From CAXXIC01 sp049315325 (lineage in GTDB: Bacteria; Bacteroidota; Bacteroidia; Bacteroidales; UBA7332), in contig JBMOKJ010000011.1 of NCBI GenBank assembly GCA_049315325.1, positions 1-64,000 of the forward strand: a stretch of 64,000 nt of DNA, written 5' to 3'. The position numbers and the translations under genes are program-made. The notes beneath the pieces were generated by a model. It had not been told where the DNA came from. It made no database searches and was given only the letters and a program-made list of their open reading frames with translations. Shown piece by piece: positions 1 to 8,103 of the stretch; position 1 is the first letter of the stretch; every line of letters starts with the position of its first letter.

Positions 1-202
1 CAGTAATAATAAACCTAAGAACAAAATACGTTTACACAAATTTTTGGACACTACCAACAAACCTAAGTTATTGAAGAAAAAGCCGTAGAATGAGCCAATA
101 TCTCTTAGTGTAAACTTGGTGCTTTTAGTGGCTTAGTGGTACTACTTTTTTTGCAATTCCCTTCGTCAAACAGGATTTGTAATCAGGAGTGGTCGAAAGA
201 TT
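1..202. other. intergenic, no gene seen
   Basis: No credible coding region on either strand. A stretch near 117-147 (cttggtgcttttagtggc followed by ttagtggt) resembles the CTTTGTG-type intergenic repeats found elsewhere in this window and may be a worn fragment of one. The window edge cuts any upstream gene. Confidence 0.5.
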
Positions 203-817
203 TTATTCTTTCACAAACTTCCCATTACTCCATTTCAACACAAGGGAGCTGCGCAAATCGGGAGAAAACTTCTCGAAGTCTGCTTTGTTGAGGTAGTTTT
301 TTGCATCGAGCGAAGCGGTGAGTTGTTGGCTGGCAGGCGCGAATGAATAGGAGATAAACGCAATATCAAGAGCTCTGACGAGTTCTTCGTTCGATGGATT
401 TTTGATGAAATCGTTCACCGATAGTTTGGGTAGCATCTCTGCTGTGTTGAGCGCTTTCCATGTGGAAGTGAAGAAAAGGATGCGGCTGTCGCACGCTTTC
501 CCACACGTGGTTTTGATGAACACGAGTATTCTTGTGGTGTCGCTTGTGGGTAGCAACTTTAATTCTGCCGAGCTATTCTCATTCAATTGCAGTGCTATGA
601 AATCATCTTTCAACGATGTCAGTCTGCTTGTGCCTTTCAGTAGATTTTCAACCGAAGCAGTTTTCCCTGATTTGTACAAATCCACCAAGTCCTTGCGGTT
701 ATTCTGACTCAGATAGGGCAGCAATTCGTTGGGCATGGTGGTGAAAAACGGTGAAATATATTGTGCCGATGCCGTCAGCGAAATGAGCGAAAACAGTAGG
801 ATGATCGATTTTTTCAT
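203..817 (-). CDS. DUF3256-like secreted protein
   Basis: 204 residues. An N-terminal signal peptide (MKKSIILLFSLISL followed by TASAQ) predicts export to the periplasm or outer surface. The mature part has the pattern I associate with the Bacteroidota family DUF3256: a TMPNELLPYLSQNNRKDLVD block soon after the signal peptide, a central LTSLKDDFIALQL segment, and a later IKTTCGKACDSRILFF-like segment. No catalytic motif is visible and the molecular role is unknown. The start codon directly precedes a clean signal peptide, so it is likely correct. It is a single gene: repeat element 869-1006 separates it from the transporter upstream. The family call is from memory of the motif and moderately sure. 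Confidence 0.65.
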   Translation of the reverse strand: MKKSIILLFSLISLTASAQYISPFFTTMPNELLPYLSQNNRKDLVDLYKSGKTASVENLLKGTSRLTSLKDDFIALQLNENSSAELKLLPTSDTTRILVFIKTTCGKACDSRILFFTSTWKALNTAEMLPKLSVNDFIKNPSNEELVRALDIAFISYSFAPASQQLTASLDAKNYLNKADFEKFSPDLRSSLVLKWSNGKFVKE

Positions 818-868
818 AAGGTGAGAAAGTTTAAAGAAATGGTGTAAATAGAATGTCGTTTTTTAATA

Positions 869-1006
869 GCCCCTAAACCTGACTGCCGTCAGGCAAGTTC
901 CCCTGAAGGGGACTTTTGCGGAGGTATGATTTTTGAAAAGTTGATCATTTATAAACAATTGTTTAACCGTAGAATCTAAAAGTCCCCTTTTAGGGGATAC
1001 AGGGGC
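869..1006 (-). repeat. family A palindromic repeat, copy 1 (with nested palindrome)
   Basis: Imperfect terminal inverted repeats of the form gcccctaaa...ccccTnAAggggact enclose an asymmetric AT-rich core (tttttgaaaagttgatcat then taaacaattgtttaaccgta). The same ends and core recur at 5195, 34598, 44222 and 51810; the core here is in the opposite orientation to copies 2, 4 and 5. The left arm is interrupted by a second small palindrome, cctgactgccgtcaggc, at about 878-894, making this the longest copy. Confidence 0.85.
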
Positions 1007-1046
1007 AAATAGGGTAGAATTGGAATACGCTATTGTTGCATCCTAC

Positions 1047-1946
1047 TTATTTTGTCCCCAAATATAAGAAAAACATTCCCAAAAGCACCAGCACCATGTC
1101 GATGGCTTTGCTTTTGATGTTTTTTTCGCGTAAAAAGAGTGCGCCACAGACGAACGAAACCACCACTCCGCTTCGGCGTACCATCGACACAATTGATATC
1201 ATCGAGCCGTCTTCGCTCAAGGCATAGAAATAGACAAAATCGGCCAAACAAAGAAACACGGAGATAAAGAGTATGCTCCATCGCCATTCGAAGGGCGAAG
1301 AATTCTTCCGTTGAGGGTACCACAGCACCATCAAAATAACCGTCATAATCAAGAATTGGTAGAAGGTGTACCACACCTGAACGGTCATCGGGTCGTAGCT
1401 GTTGAGCAGGTATTTGTCATACAATCCACTGATTGCGCCCGTGATAGTGGCGATGATGGTGAATAGCACCCATTTGTTGTTTTTGAAATGGATTCCCTCT
1501 TTTTTGCCCGAAAGCGAAAGCAGATAAAACGATGAAATGGCAATTATCACCCCAATCCATTGGTAGAGATTGAGTCGCTCACCGAAAATGAGCAATGCAC
1601 CCAGCAAAACGAGTATCGGTTGTGTGGCACGTATCGGTCCGGTGATGGTGATAGGCAAGTGCTTCATGGCAAAGTAGGTGAAGAGCCACGATGTGAGCAC
1701 AATGATTGCTTTTATAAATAAGTAGAGCTGCGTGTTCCAATCAATAGGCGGGACATACAAAATGGTGTCGCGCAACGTATCGGGCGAAACCATGGAGATG
1801 ATAACTGCAGGCACAAAAAACAGACTGCCGAAAAGGGTGTTCAAGAAAAGAACCGGAATGACTGCATTCTTTTCGAGGGATACTTTCTTGAAAAAGTCGT
1901 ACATGCCCAACAGAGCTGCCGAAAGAAATGCTAAGGATAACCACAT
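1047..1946 (-). CDS. EamA/DMT-family membrane transporter
   Basis: 299 residues with about ten hydrophobic segments arranged as two repeats of five, the layout of drug/metabolite transporter (EamA) permeases in the inner membrane. Visible family features are the GPIRATQPILVLLGALLIFGE-like end of the first half (conserved Pro and terminal Glu) and the matching VSMVRRSGVVVSFVCGALFL plus REK in the second half. The substrate cannot be inferred. It lies upstream of nothing obvious and downstream of truA on the same strand, but a hairpin-forming repeat (1966-2068) separates the two, so cotranscription is uncertain. The start ATG follows directly after the repeat. Confidence 0.85.
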   Translation of the reverse strand: MWLSLAFLSAALLGMYDFFKKVSLEKNAVIPVLFLNTLFGSLFFVPAVIISMVSPDTLRDTILYVPPIDWNTQLYLFIKAIIVLTSWLFTYFAMKHLPITITGPIRATQPILVLLGALLIFGERLNLYQWIGVIIAISSFYLLSLSGKKEGIHFKNNKWVLFTIIATITGAISGLYDKYLLNSYDPMTVQVWYTFYQFLIMTVILMVLWYPQRKNSSPFEWRWSILFISVFLCLADFVYFYALSEDGSMISIVSMVRRSGVVVSFVCGALFLREKNIKSKAIDMVLVLLGMFFLYLGTK

Positions 1947-1965
1947 AGGTAGGGAATTGTTGATT

Positions 1966-2068
1966 TATTGAGTAATTGATTAATTGAAAGAGCATTGTGC
2001 ACATCTGTGTTTCAATTACTCAGTTACTCAGTTATTCAATTACTGAGTAAATCAGTTACTCAATTATT
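1966..2068. repeat. TTGAGTAATT-type inverted repeat
   Basis: Left arm tgagtaattgattaattg and right arm with several copies of cagttactcaattactga-like text can pair into a long hairpin. A short related run (gagtaattgagtaactga) occurs at 44172-44205. It lies between truA and the EamA gene and contains no coding sequence. Confidence 0.7.
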
Positions 2069-2071
2069 CTA

Positions 2072-2803
2072 TTAATAAGAGATGTTTACTAAAAAAAGTG
2101 CATGCCCTGGCACCGAGAAACCTGCTTTGCAGCGGTCTTTTGCTTCGACGACAGCACGAAATTCGTCGATGGAGATTTTGCCGCGTCCTACTTCTAACAA
2201 TGTGCCAACCACGGCGCGCACCATGTTTCGTAGAAAACGATCGGCTTGAATGGTGAACACCCAAAGTCCGTTTTCGAATGTCCATTCGGCATGCATTATT
2301 TTGCAATTGTTGGTCATCACATCGGTATGCAGCTTGCTAAAACTGGTGAAGTCGATGTAGTCGAACAATGTTTTGGCTGCTTCATTCATCCGTTCGAAGT
2401 CGAGATTGCCGTGCACTTTGTACGCCAAATCTCGGCGAAAAACGTCTTTCTTCGTTGTGATGTAATATTTGTAGGTGCGAGAAGTTGCATCGAATCGGGC
2501 ATGTGCATCGGGTGCTACTTCAATCACCTGTTGTATCGCAATATCAATCGGAAGAATGCGGTTGAGTCGTTCTGCAAATTCAGAGGTGTCAGCAATCGGA
2601 GTTTCTGCATCGAAATGCACTACCATCATTGCAGCATGCACTCCTGCATCGGTGCGTCCTGCGCCTATAATACTCACTGGATATCGCAGGAGTGTAGCAA
2701 GAGCCTTTTCGATTTCGGCTTGCACCGTATTACCGTTTGGTTGAATCTGCCAACCGCAATAGTTTTTTCCGTTGTAGGAGAGGTAGATGAAATAGCGTTG
2801 CAT
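2072..2803 (-). CDS. truA: tRNA pseudouridine(38-40) synthase TruA
   Basis: Isomerises uridines 38-40 in the anticodon arm of many tRNAs. The start chosen here gives 243 residues beginning MQRYFIYLSYNGKNYCGWQI; nine upstream codons in frame look like leader sequence. The signature GAGRTDAGVHA holds the catalytic Asp at about residue 51. The RFDATSRTYKYYI segment and the late FLRNMVRAVVGTL segment are standard TruA motifs, and the length is normal for the family. The gene follows the OmpH-like gene on the same strand, with a strong terminator-like hairpin (2814-2859) in between, so it may have its own promoter or depend on read-through. Confidence 0.95.
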   Translation of the reverse strand: MQRYFIYLSYNGKNYCGWQIQPNGNTVQAEIEKALATLLRYPVSIIGAGRTDAGVHAAMMVVHFDAETPIADTSEFAERLNRILPIDIAIQQVIEVAPDAHARFDATSRTYKYYITTKKDVFRRDLAYKVHGNLDFERMNEAAKTLFDYIDFTSFSKLHTDVMTNNCKIMHAEWTFENGLWVFTIQADRFLRNMVRAVVGTLLEVGRGKISIDEFRAVVEAKDRCKAGFSVPGHALFLVNISY

Positions 2804-2813
2804 TGGGTTTTTA

Positions 2814-2859
2814 AATAAAAACGACTGCAAAAGCTCTGTTTCTAAGCATTTGCAGTCGT
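2814..2859 (-). terminator. rho-independent terminator after the OmpH-like gene
   Basis: An 11-bp perfect stem (acgactgcaaa with tttgcagtcgt) and a 17-nt loop, followed on the minus strand by a TTTTTATTTAAAAA tail. It sits 20 bp after the stop of the gene at 2879-3487. Confidence 0.85.
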
Positions 2860-2878
2860 CGATGAATCTCAGTTGAGA

Positions 2879-3487
2879 CTATTTTTTTGCATCATATTTC
2901 TTGTTCAATTTCTCAATCACTTCGTTGGTGATGTTGTAGCTTTCGTCTGCATAAAGTACATTGTCGTTCGAGGTGTTGCTCAAAATCAAGTGATAACCTT
3001 TGTCTTTGTTGTACTCTTTGAGGAACGCATTCACTTCGTCGCGAATCTGCTCGCTCATTTTTTGCTGTTGCACCATCAAATCAGACGATAGGCGTTGCTC
3101 CAACTGTTGCAACTCTTGTTGTTTGCCCATCAGGCGGCGTTGTTCCCCTTCAGCTCTATCGCGAGAAAGAAAGGCATTGTTTTCCACTTTCTTTTGGAAA
3201 TCAGCCATTTCAGCTTGCAACACTTTTGCTTTTTCGTTGAGGCTTGCACGCGAACTCTCTTGTTTGCGAAGCAATGTTTCGTTCAACTCTTTTGAAAATT
3301 TGTAGTTGGTCAACAAACTATCCACATTGATATAAGCGATAGGTAATTTTGTATATTTCACTGAATCGCCAGAGGCTACAATTTCGCCAGCAGAAGATGA
3401 TTTTTTATTTCCAGAAAAATGGAGAACGAATAAAACAATAACTGCAACAAGCAGAACTCCATTGATGATCACGTTGATATTCTTCAT
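2879..3487 (-). CDS. OmpH/Skp-family periplasmic chaperone-like protein
   Basis: The chosen ATG at 3487 gives about 202 residues; the in-frame extension upstream would run into the promoter region. The N-terminus has one hydrophobic signal or anchor segment (INGVLLVAVIVLFVLHF). After that, LPIAYINVDSLLTNYKF matches the first beta strand of the OmpH/Skp family, and a long charged coiled coil follows (about residues 70-150, rich in Glu, Gln, Lys), as in the tentacles of Skp. Skp-type proteins escort unfolded outer-membrane proteins through the periplasm. The C-terminal segment (KGYHLILSNTSNDNVLYAD, then NITNEVIEKLNKKY) is also typical. It is not next to bamA here; one hairpin terminator follows it. 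Confidence 0.85.
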   Translation of the reverse strand: MKNINVIINGVLLVAVIVLFVLHFSGNKKSSSAGEIVASGDSVKYTKLPIAYINVDSLLTNYKFSKELNETLLRKQESSRASLNEKAKVLQAEMADFQKKVENNAFLSRDRAEGEQRRLMGKQQELQQLEQRLSSDLMVQQQKMSEQIRDEVNAFLKEYNKDKGYHLILSNTSNDNVLYADESYNITNEVIEKLNKKYDAKK

Positions 3488-3518
3488 ATTGAAAAAATAA
3501 ATTGTTTGGTTTGAAACG

Positions 3519-3526
3519 CAAATATA
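3519..3526 (-). promoter_or_regulatory. -7 box for the OmpH-like gene
   Basis: On the minus strand the sequence reads TATATTTG, a perfect TAnnTTTG Bacteroidota -7 element, 32 bp before the start codon at 3487. Confidence 0.6.
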
Positions 3527-3661
3527 CAATGATTGGTTTGTATATATCTAACATTAAGGGGTCTCTTTCGGTTGAAAAACGAGAATATTTTCCGTTTTTA
3601 ATGATATTTAAAGGTTTTGAGGTCTGTTGGTCGCCAATTAAATTTTTACTTTGAGGAATAA

Positions 3662-5131
3662 ATGAAAATTAAAATGACAATCAAAGATTTACAACCGCGT
3701 GAGATTTGGCACTATTTCGAAGAAATCACTCAAGTGCCTCGTCCGTCGAAAAAAGAGGAGAAAATATCGGCATTCTTAAAACATTTTGCGAGTGAGCATA
3801 AACTTGGTTTTAGAACTGACGAAACTGGCAATATTATCATAGAAAAAGCGGCTACAAAAGGCTACGAATCGATGCCCAAGGTTGCTTTACAAAGCCACAT
3901 CGATATGGTGTGCGAGAAAAATAACGATGTGGAGCACAATTTCGAGACCGACCCAATCAAGACTAAAGTTGATGGCGAGTGGCTCAAAGCACAAGGCACC
4001 ACGTTGGGAGCAGACAATGGAATAGGAGTGGCGGCTCAACTGGCTGTTCTCGCATCGACTGATATTCCACATGGCGCGTTAGAATGCCTTTTTACGGTAG
4101 ATGAAGAGACTGGTTTGACGGGAGCATTCGGCTTGAAACCCGATTTCCTGACGAGTAAAATATTGCTCAATCTCGATTCGGAAGACGAAGCGGAACTCTA
4201 CATTGGTTGCGCTGGAGGAATTGATTCTACGGTGATGCTGGAGTACAAAACCATTCCTGCAACGAGCGAATTGTTTTACTTCCGTGTCGATGTAAAGGGT
4301 TTGAACGGTGGTCATTCGGGCGACGACATCAACAAAGGCTTTGCGAATGCGAATAAACTGTTGGCGGAGTTTTTGCAATTGTGCAACAACGATTTTGGAC
4401 TTACGTTGGTCGAGATTGGTGGAGGAAATCTACACAATGCCATCCCGCGTGAAGCGTTTGCTGTTTGTGGCGTGCCCTATGCAGAAAAAGAGAGCGTGCG
4501 CGTGGCGTTAAACATCTATCTTGCCGAACTTGCCGAAACTTACGAAAAGTCTGAACCTAAATTGCGCATCGATTTGCATTCGGAGAGTGCTCCCGTGAAA
4601 GTCATTGAGCAATCAATTTCAGATAAATTGATTGCTGCGTTGGTGGCCTGTCCGAATGGTGTGATTGCCATGAGCGATGTGATGCCGGGTTTGGTGCAAA
4701 CCTCTACTAATCTCGCTTCAGTTAAGATGTTGCCAAATCACGTAATCAAAGTGGTGACCAGTCAGCGCAGTTCAGTAGAAGTAGAGAAATACGAAATTGC
4801 AAACCGTGTGGAGGCAATTTTCAAATCTATTGGTGCAAAGGTAACACATGGAGACGGTTATCCAGGTTGGGCGCCGAATCCAGATTCTGAAATTTTGAAA
4901 GTGGCTGCCAAAACGCACGTCGATTTGTTTGGTTTCGAACCTAAGATTAAGGCAATTCACGCAGGTTTGGAGTGTGGTCTGTTTTTGGCAAAATACCCCG
5001 ATTTAGATATGGTTTCGTTTGGACCCACGATGCGCGGTGTGCATTCACCCGACGAACGGCTGCATATTCCTTCGGTTGAGAAGTTTTGGAACCATCTTTT
5101 GTTGATTCTGAAAAATATTCCGACCAAATAG
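3662..5131 (+). CDS. pepD: aminoacyl-histidine dipeptidase (M20C, PepD)
   Basis: Cytosolic zinc peptidase that cleaves Xaa-His (carnosine-type) and other dipeptides. 489 residues, the usual family length. Metal-site motifs are present: HIDMVCEKN (His about 79, Asp 81), GADNGIG (bridging Asp about 118), DEETGLTGA (catalytic Glu about 147-148), and a C-terminal HAGLECG with His about 433. The inserted lid/dimerisation domain lies between (about residues 190-390). A weak TTAnTTTG-like box at about 3645-3653 lies so close to the first ATG that translation may begin at the fifth codon, also ATG (MTIKDLQPREIW). It stands alone: the gene to the left is divergent, and a family A repeat follows. Confidence 0.95.
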   Translation: MKIKMTIKDLQPREIWHYFEEITQVPRPSKKEEKISAFLKHFASEHKLGFRTDETGNIIIEKAATKGYESMPKVALQSHIDMVCEKNNDVEHNFETDPIKTKVDGEWLKAQGTTLGADNGIGVAAQLAVLASTDIPHGALECLFTVDEETGLTGAFGLKPDFLTSKILLNLDSEDEAELYIGCAGGIDSTVMLEYKTIPATSELFYFRVDVKGLNGGHSGDDINKGFANANKLLAEFLQLCNNDFGLTLVEIGGGNLHNAIPREAFAVCGVPYAEKESVRVALNIYLAELAETYEKSEPKLRIDLHSESAPVKVIEQSISDKLIAALVACPNGVIAMSDVMPGLVQTSTNLASVKMLPNHVIKVVTSQRSSVEVEKYEIANRVEAIFKSIGAKVTHGDGYPGWAPNPDSEILKVAAKTHVDLFGFEPKIKAIHAGLECGLFLAKYPDLDMVSFGPTMRGVHSPDERLHIPSVEKFWNHLLLILKNIPTK

Positions 5132-5194
5132 GCGTTAATGATAAATCCAAAGTATTAGGAATGAAATGATGTATCATTTACAGTTATCTACTTT

Positions 5195-5308
5195 GCCCCT
5201 AAATCCCCTAGAGGGGACTTTGAGATTCTACTGTAAATATTTGTTAATCAATGATTAGCTTTTCAAAATATCACCTCAGTGACAGTCCCCTTTAGGGGAT
5301 TTAGGGGC
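5195..5308 (+). repeat. family A palindromic repeat, copy 2
   Basis: A 114-bp element. The ends gcccctaaatcccctagagg and cctttaggggatttaggggc are inverted copies, each also nearly self-complementary. The core runs tttgagattctactgtaaat to cttttcaaaatatcacctca. Sequence just outside both ends is also partly shared with copy 5 (aggaatgaaat on the left, tatttatctcatt-like on the right), so the true element may be near 190 bp. Confidence 0.9.
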
Positions 5309-5404
5309 TTTTGAATGCGACGTCATATTTATCTCATTGTTTAAGTTACAAGTTACAAGTCAAGTTGACGTTTATTTTTTCAAAAGAAATTATTTATTAT
5401 TTGT

Positions 5405-6895
5405 ATGAATTTAATGTCTCGTTTTTTTCTTGTTGTTTTATTTCTGGCAGCTCTATTCTCGGTTACATCGTGCAAAGAGGATATCGATTTTTCGACCAAT
5501 CCTACTGATAAACTGGTTTTCTCGTCCGATACCGTTCGTTTCGATACCGTATTTACAGTTATGGGATCTTCAACACGTCAAATTCGGATCTATAATCACA
5601 GCAGTAAAGCGTTGAAAATCGAATCTGTAGAGATTGCGTCTGGTAAAAATTTCTCAGTTGTTTTAGATGGTTTTCGTCTCAATAAGCTCAATAATTCCAG
5701 TGAAGGAATTCGTCGTGATGTAGAAATTGGAGCAAACGATAGTCTTTTCGTTTTTGTGGAGGTGAAAATTAATCCTCAAGATAAAAACAGCCCGATTTTT
5801 GTGAATGATTCTCTTGTTTTTCGCACAAACGGTAATGTGCAACGTGTTCGTTTAGAAGCGTATGGGCAAGATGTGAAGATTTTGCGTGGTCGAACATTTA
5901 CGAGTGATACCACTCTTACTGGCGAGCGACCATTTCTTGTTTACGACAGTTTGATCGTCGCAAAAGGGGCAAAATTGACACTTCAACCGAATGTTCGTCT
6001 TTTCTTTCACGATCAATCTTTTTGTCGAATCGATGGACAAATTTCGTCGAAAGGTTCGATGAGCCAACCAGTCGTTTTTAGAGGCGACCGAATGGATTAT
6101 CTGTTGCCAGATTTGCCATTCGATCTTTATACAGGGCAATGGGGCGGTGTGAGCATTTCGACTGATAGTTACGAAAACGAGATGGAGTTTACTCATATTC
6201 GAAACGGTCAATACGCGTTACAACTTGATTCGTCAACCGTTGATAAACAGAAGATTCGCTTGGTGAACTGCGTATTCAAAAATGTGAATGGAATAGTGCT
6301 GAATGCTTTTAATTGCGATGTTGAAGCCATAGGCTGCGAGTTTTCGAATGGTGGAGCCGATGTGGTTCGTGCTTTAGGTGGAAGCTATATGTTTACCCAT
6401 TGTACGTTGAATAACGCCTTCCCGTTTGGAGGTTTTAGTTCACCTACAGCGCTACATTTGATTAACTATAAATTGATTTCTACCAAAAAACCTATCACTT
6501 GGAAAAATCACCCGCTTAATCAAGCTACGTTCAATAACTGTATTATTTACGGAAACAAATTTACGGAAATTACATTTGATAATAAACCAAACGGTTACGT
6601 GGTGACTGATGTTCCTTTCAAATTCCGATTTGATTTCTGTCTGATTAAAGCCAATGGCGAGGACGATAACGATTTCATTCAGACTGTTTGGGATAAGGAT
6701 CCAAAATTTTTGAATGTGAATAAAGACGATAAATTTATCTACGATCTTCGACTTGATTCGCTCTCTGCAGCTGTGGATAAAGCTAATTTGGCGAATGTTG
6801 TTAAATCGCCAATTGATATGAACGGCATTTCACGTTTGGCTGATCAAGGCCCTGATATTGGAGCATACGAACGGGTAAAAGTAAAAGGCAAGTAG
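5405..6895 (+). CDS. right-handed beta-helix lipoprotein
   Basis: 496 residues. The N-terminal signal ends in a lipobox (FSVTSC, Cys about 23), so it is probably lipid-anchored at the outer membrane. Residues about 35-150 look like an Ig-like DUF1573/ASPM-type fold (DTVRFDTVFTVMGSSTRQIR, IYNHSSKALKI). Residues about 170-460 contain beta-helix-like strands with 'right-handed parallel beta-helix' spacing (FTHIRNGQYALQLDSS, VFKNVNGIVLNAFNC, CEFSNGGADVVRALGGSY). It ends in an RLADQGPDIGAYE motif, a typical terminal motif of such Bacteroidota proteins. No catalytic residues are evident. The start may be codon 1 or 4. The EEP-family gene starts 6 bp after its stop, so the two are an operon. Confidence 0.8.
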   Translation: MNLMSRFFLVVLFLAALFSVTSCKEDIDFSTNPTDKLVFSSDTVRFDTVFTVMGSSTRQIRIYNHSSKALKIESVEIASGKNFSVVLDGFRLNKLNNSSEGIRRDVEIGANDSLFVFVEVKINPQDKNSPIFVNDSLVFRTNGNVQRVRLEAYGQDVKILRGRTFTSDTTLTGERPFLVYDSLIVAKGAKLTLQPNVRLFFHDQSFCRIDGQISSKGSMSQPVVFRGDRMDYLLPDLPFDLYTGQWGGVSISTDSYENEMEFTHIRNGQYALQLDSSTVDKQKIRLVNCVFKNVNGIVLNAFNCDVEAIGCEFSNGGADVVRALGGSYMFTHCTLNNAFPFGGFSSPTALHLINYKLISTKKPITWKNHPLNQATFNNCIIYGNKFTEITFDNKPNGYVVTDVPFKFRFDFCLIKANGEDDNDFIQTVWDKDPKFLNVNKDDKFIYDLRLDSLSAAVDKANLANVVKSPIDMNGISRLADQGPDIGAYERVKVKGK

Positions 6896-6901
6896 GGCGA
6901 T

Positions 6902-7945
6902 ATGAAGATTCGGCTTCTCTTTCCGATACTTTTGCTGTGTCTCTTTTCAACTACTGATGCGCAAGAGAATTTTCGCGTGATGTTTTACAATTGCGAGAAT
7001 TTCTTCGACATCAGCGACGACCCACATAAAAACGACAACGATTTCCTTCCGACGTCTACCCACTTCTGGACTTTTTCCCGCTACAAGGAGAAGCAACGAC
7101 ACGTTGCGCAGGTCATCACTGCCGTTGGTGGTTGGGAAACACCTGCTTTGGTAGGTCTTTGCGAAGTCGAAAATGATTCTGTTATTTATGCTCTGACGCA
7201 CTTTTCTCCGCTCAAAGAACTCAATTATCGCTTTGTAGTTACCAATTCGCCCGACCGAAGAGGTATCAATGTGGCGTTGCTGTACCAGCGCGATCAATTC
7301 AAATTGCTTTCATCAGTTTCGCATCGAATTCATCTCGATAGACCTACTCGAGACCTACTTCACGTCACCGGCAAAGTGAGCAACGACGATACGCTCGATG
7401 TCTTTGTTTGCCATTTTCCATCTCGCTTAGGCGGCGAAAATGAGACCGAAGAGTTGCGAAACACAGTTGCCCGGGAACTTCGCAAACAAGCTGATTCGAT
7501 TCAATCTATCCGCCGAAATCCTTCCATCTTAATGATGGGCGACTTCAACGATTACCCTACAAACGAGAGCCTTTTTCAGGTAGTTGGAGCGAAATCTCCT
7601 ACTGATACTTCTGCTCGATACGTGAATTTGATGCTTCCATTGGTGGATAAACCCAATATTGGCAGCCACAAATTCGAAGCCGAATGGGGAATTCTTGATC
7701 AACTAATGGTCAACCGAAACCTTCTTAGCTCTTCCCGAATTAGAACGAAAAAGCCGGTGGGGAATATTTTTCGTGCCGATTTCTTGTTGCAAGATGATAA
7801 CAAATATGGTGGAAAACGCCCGCATCGCACCTACGATGGCTTCAAATATGCAGGCGGATATAGCGACCATTTGCCTGTTTGGGTGGATTTGGAGGTGCTA
7901 AACACAGAGAGCGCAAAGTCCTCGCAAAGTTCGCAAAGCAAATGA
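6902..7945 (+). CDS. secreted endonuclease/exonuclease/phosphatase-family protein
   Basis: 347 residues with a signal peptide (ILLLCLFSTTDAQ). EEP-fold motifs are present: FYNCENFFD (Asn), GLCEVEND (metal-binding Glu), CHFPSRLGGE (His), MMGDFNDYP (Asp and Asn of the active site), and a terminal YSDHLPVW (catalytic Asp-His). The protein is probably a periplasmic phosphodiesterase, phosphatase or nuclease; the substrate cannot be assigned. The last 13 or so codons (NTESAKSSQSSQSK) are encoded by one arm of an intergenic CTTTGCG-type repeat, so the natural C-terminus has been extended by repeat DNA. It is the second gene of a pair with the beta-helix lipoprotein. Confidence 0.88.
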   Translation: MKIRLLFPILLLCLFSTTDAQENFRVMFYNCENFFDISDDPHKNDNDFLPTSTHFWTFSRYKEKQRHVAQVITAVGGWETPALVGLCEVENDSVIYALTHFSPLKELNYRFVVTNSPDRRGINVALLYQRDQFKLLSSVSHRIHLDRPTRDLLHVTGKVSNDDTLDVFVCHFPSRLGGENETEELRNTVARELRKQADSIQSIRRNPSILMMGDFNDYPTNESLFQVVGAKSPTDTSARYVNLMLPLVDKPNIGSHKFEAEWGILDQLMVNRNLLSSSRIRTKKPVGNIFRADFLLQDDNKYGGKRPHRTYDGFKYAGGYSDHLPVWVDLEVLNTESAKSSQSSQSK

Positions 7946-8027
7946 AAAAACGTAATTTGAACGCATTTCTATAACTGAATCAATACTCCTTCTTTTTCTT
8001 TGCGAATCCTCTGCGTTCTTTGCGGTT
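7902..8027. repeat. CTTTGCG-type inverted repeat overlapping a gene end
   Basis: The left arm (7902-7940, with cgcaaag repeated three times) and right arm (7998-8027, ctttgcgaatcctctgcgtt) are inverted relative to one another around a 57-bp middle. The left arm supplies the final codons and stop of the upstream EEP-family gene. Confidence 0.75.
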
Positions 8028-8058
8028 AATTAAATCATTCAGAAAACACTTTTTTTTG

Positions 8059-8066
8059 TACCTTTG
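8059..8066 (+). promoter_or_regulatory. -7 box for valS
   Basis: TACCTTTG, a perfect TAnnTTTG match, 38 bp before the valS start codon and just beyond the CTTTGCG repeat. Confidence 0.65.
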
Positions 8067-8103
8067 TCGTCCAAATTAGAAATCAACTAATCAACCGCAT
8101 AGC

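Noticed and set aside
2246..2818. 190-residue plus-strand frame opposite truA
   Set aside because: It mirrors truA on the other strand, has no family features and no ribosome-binding site.
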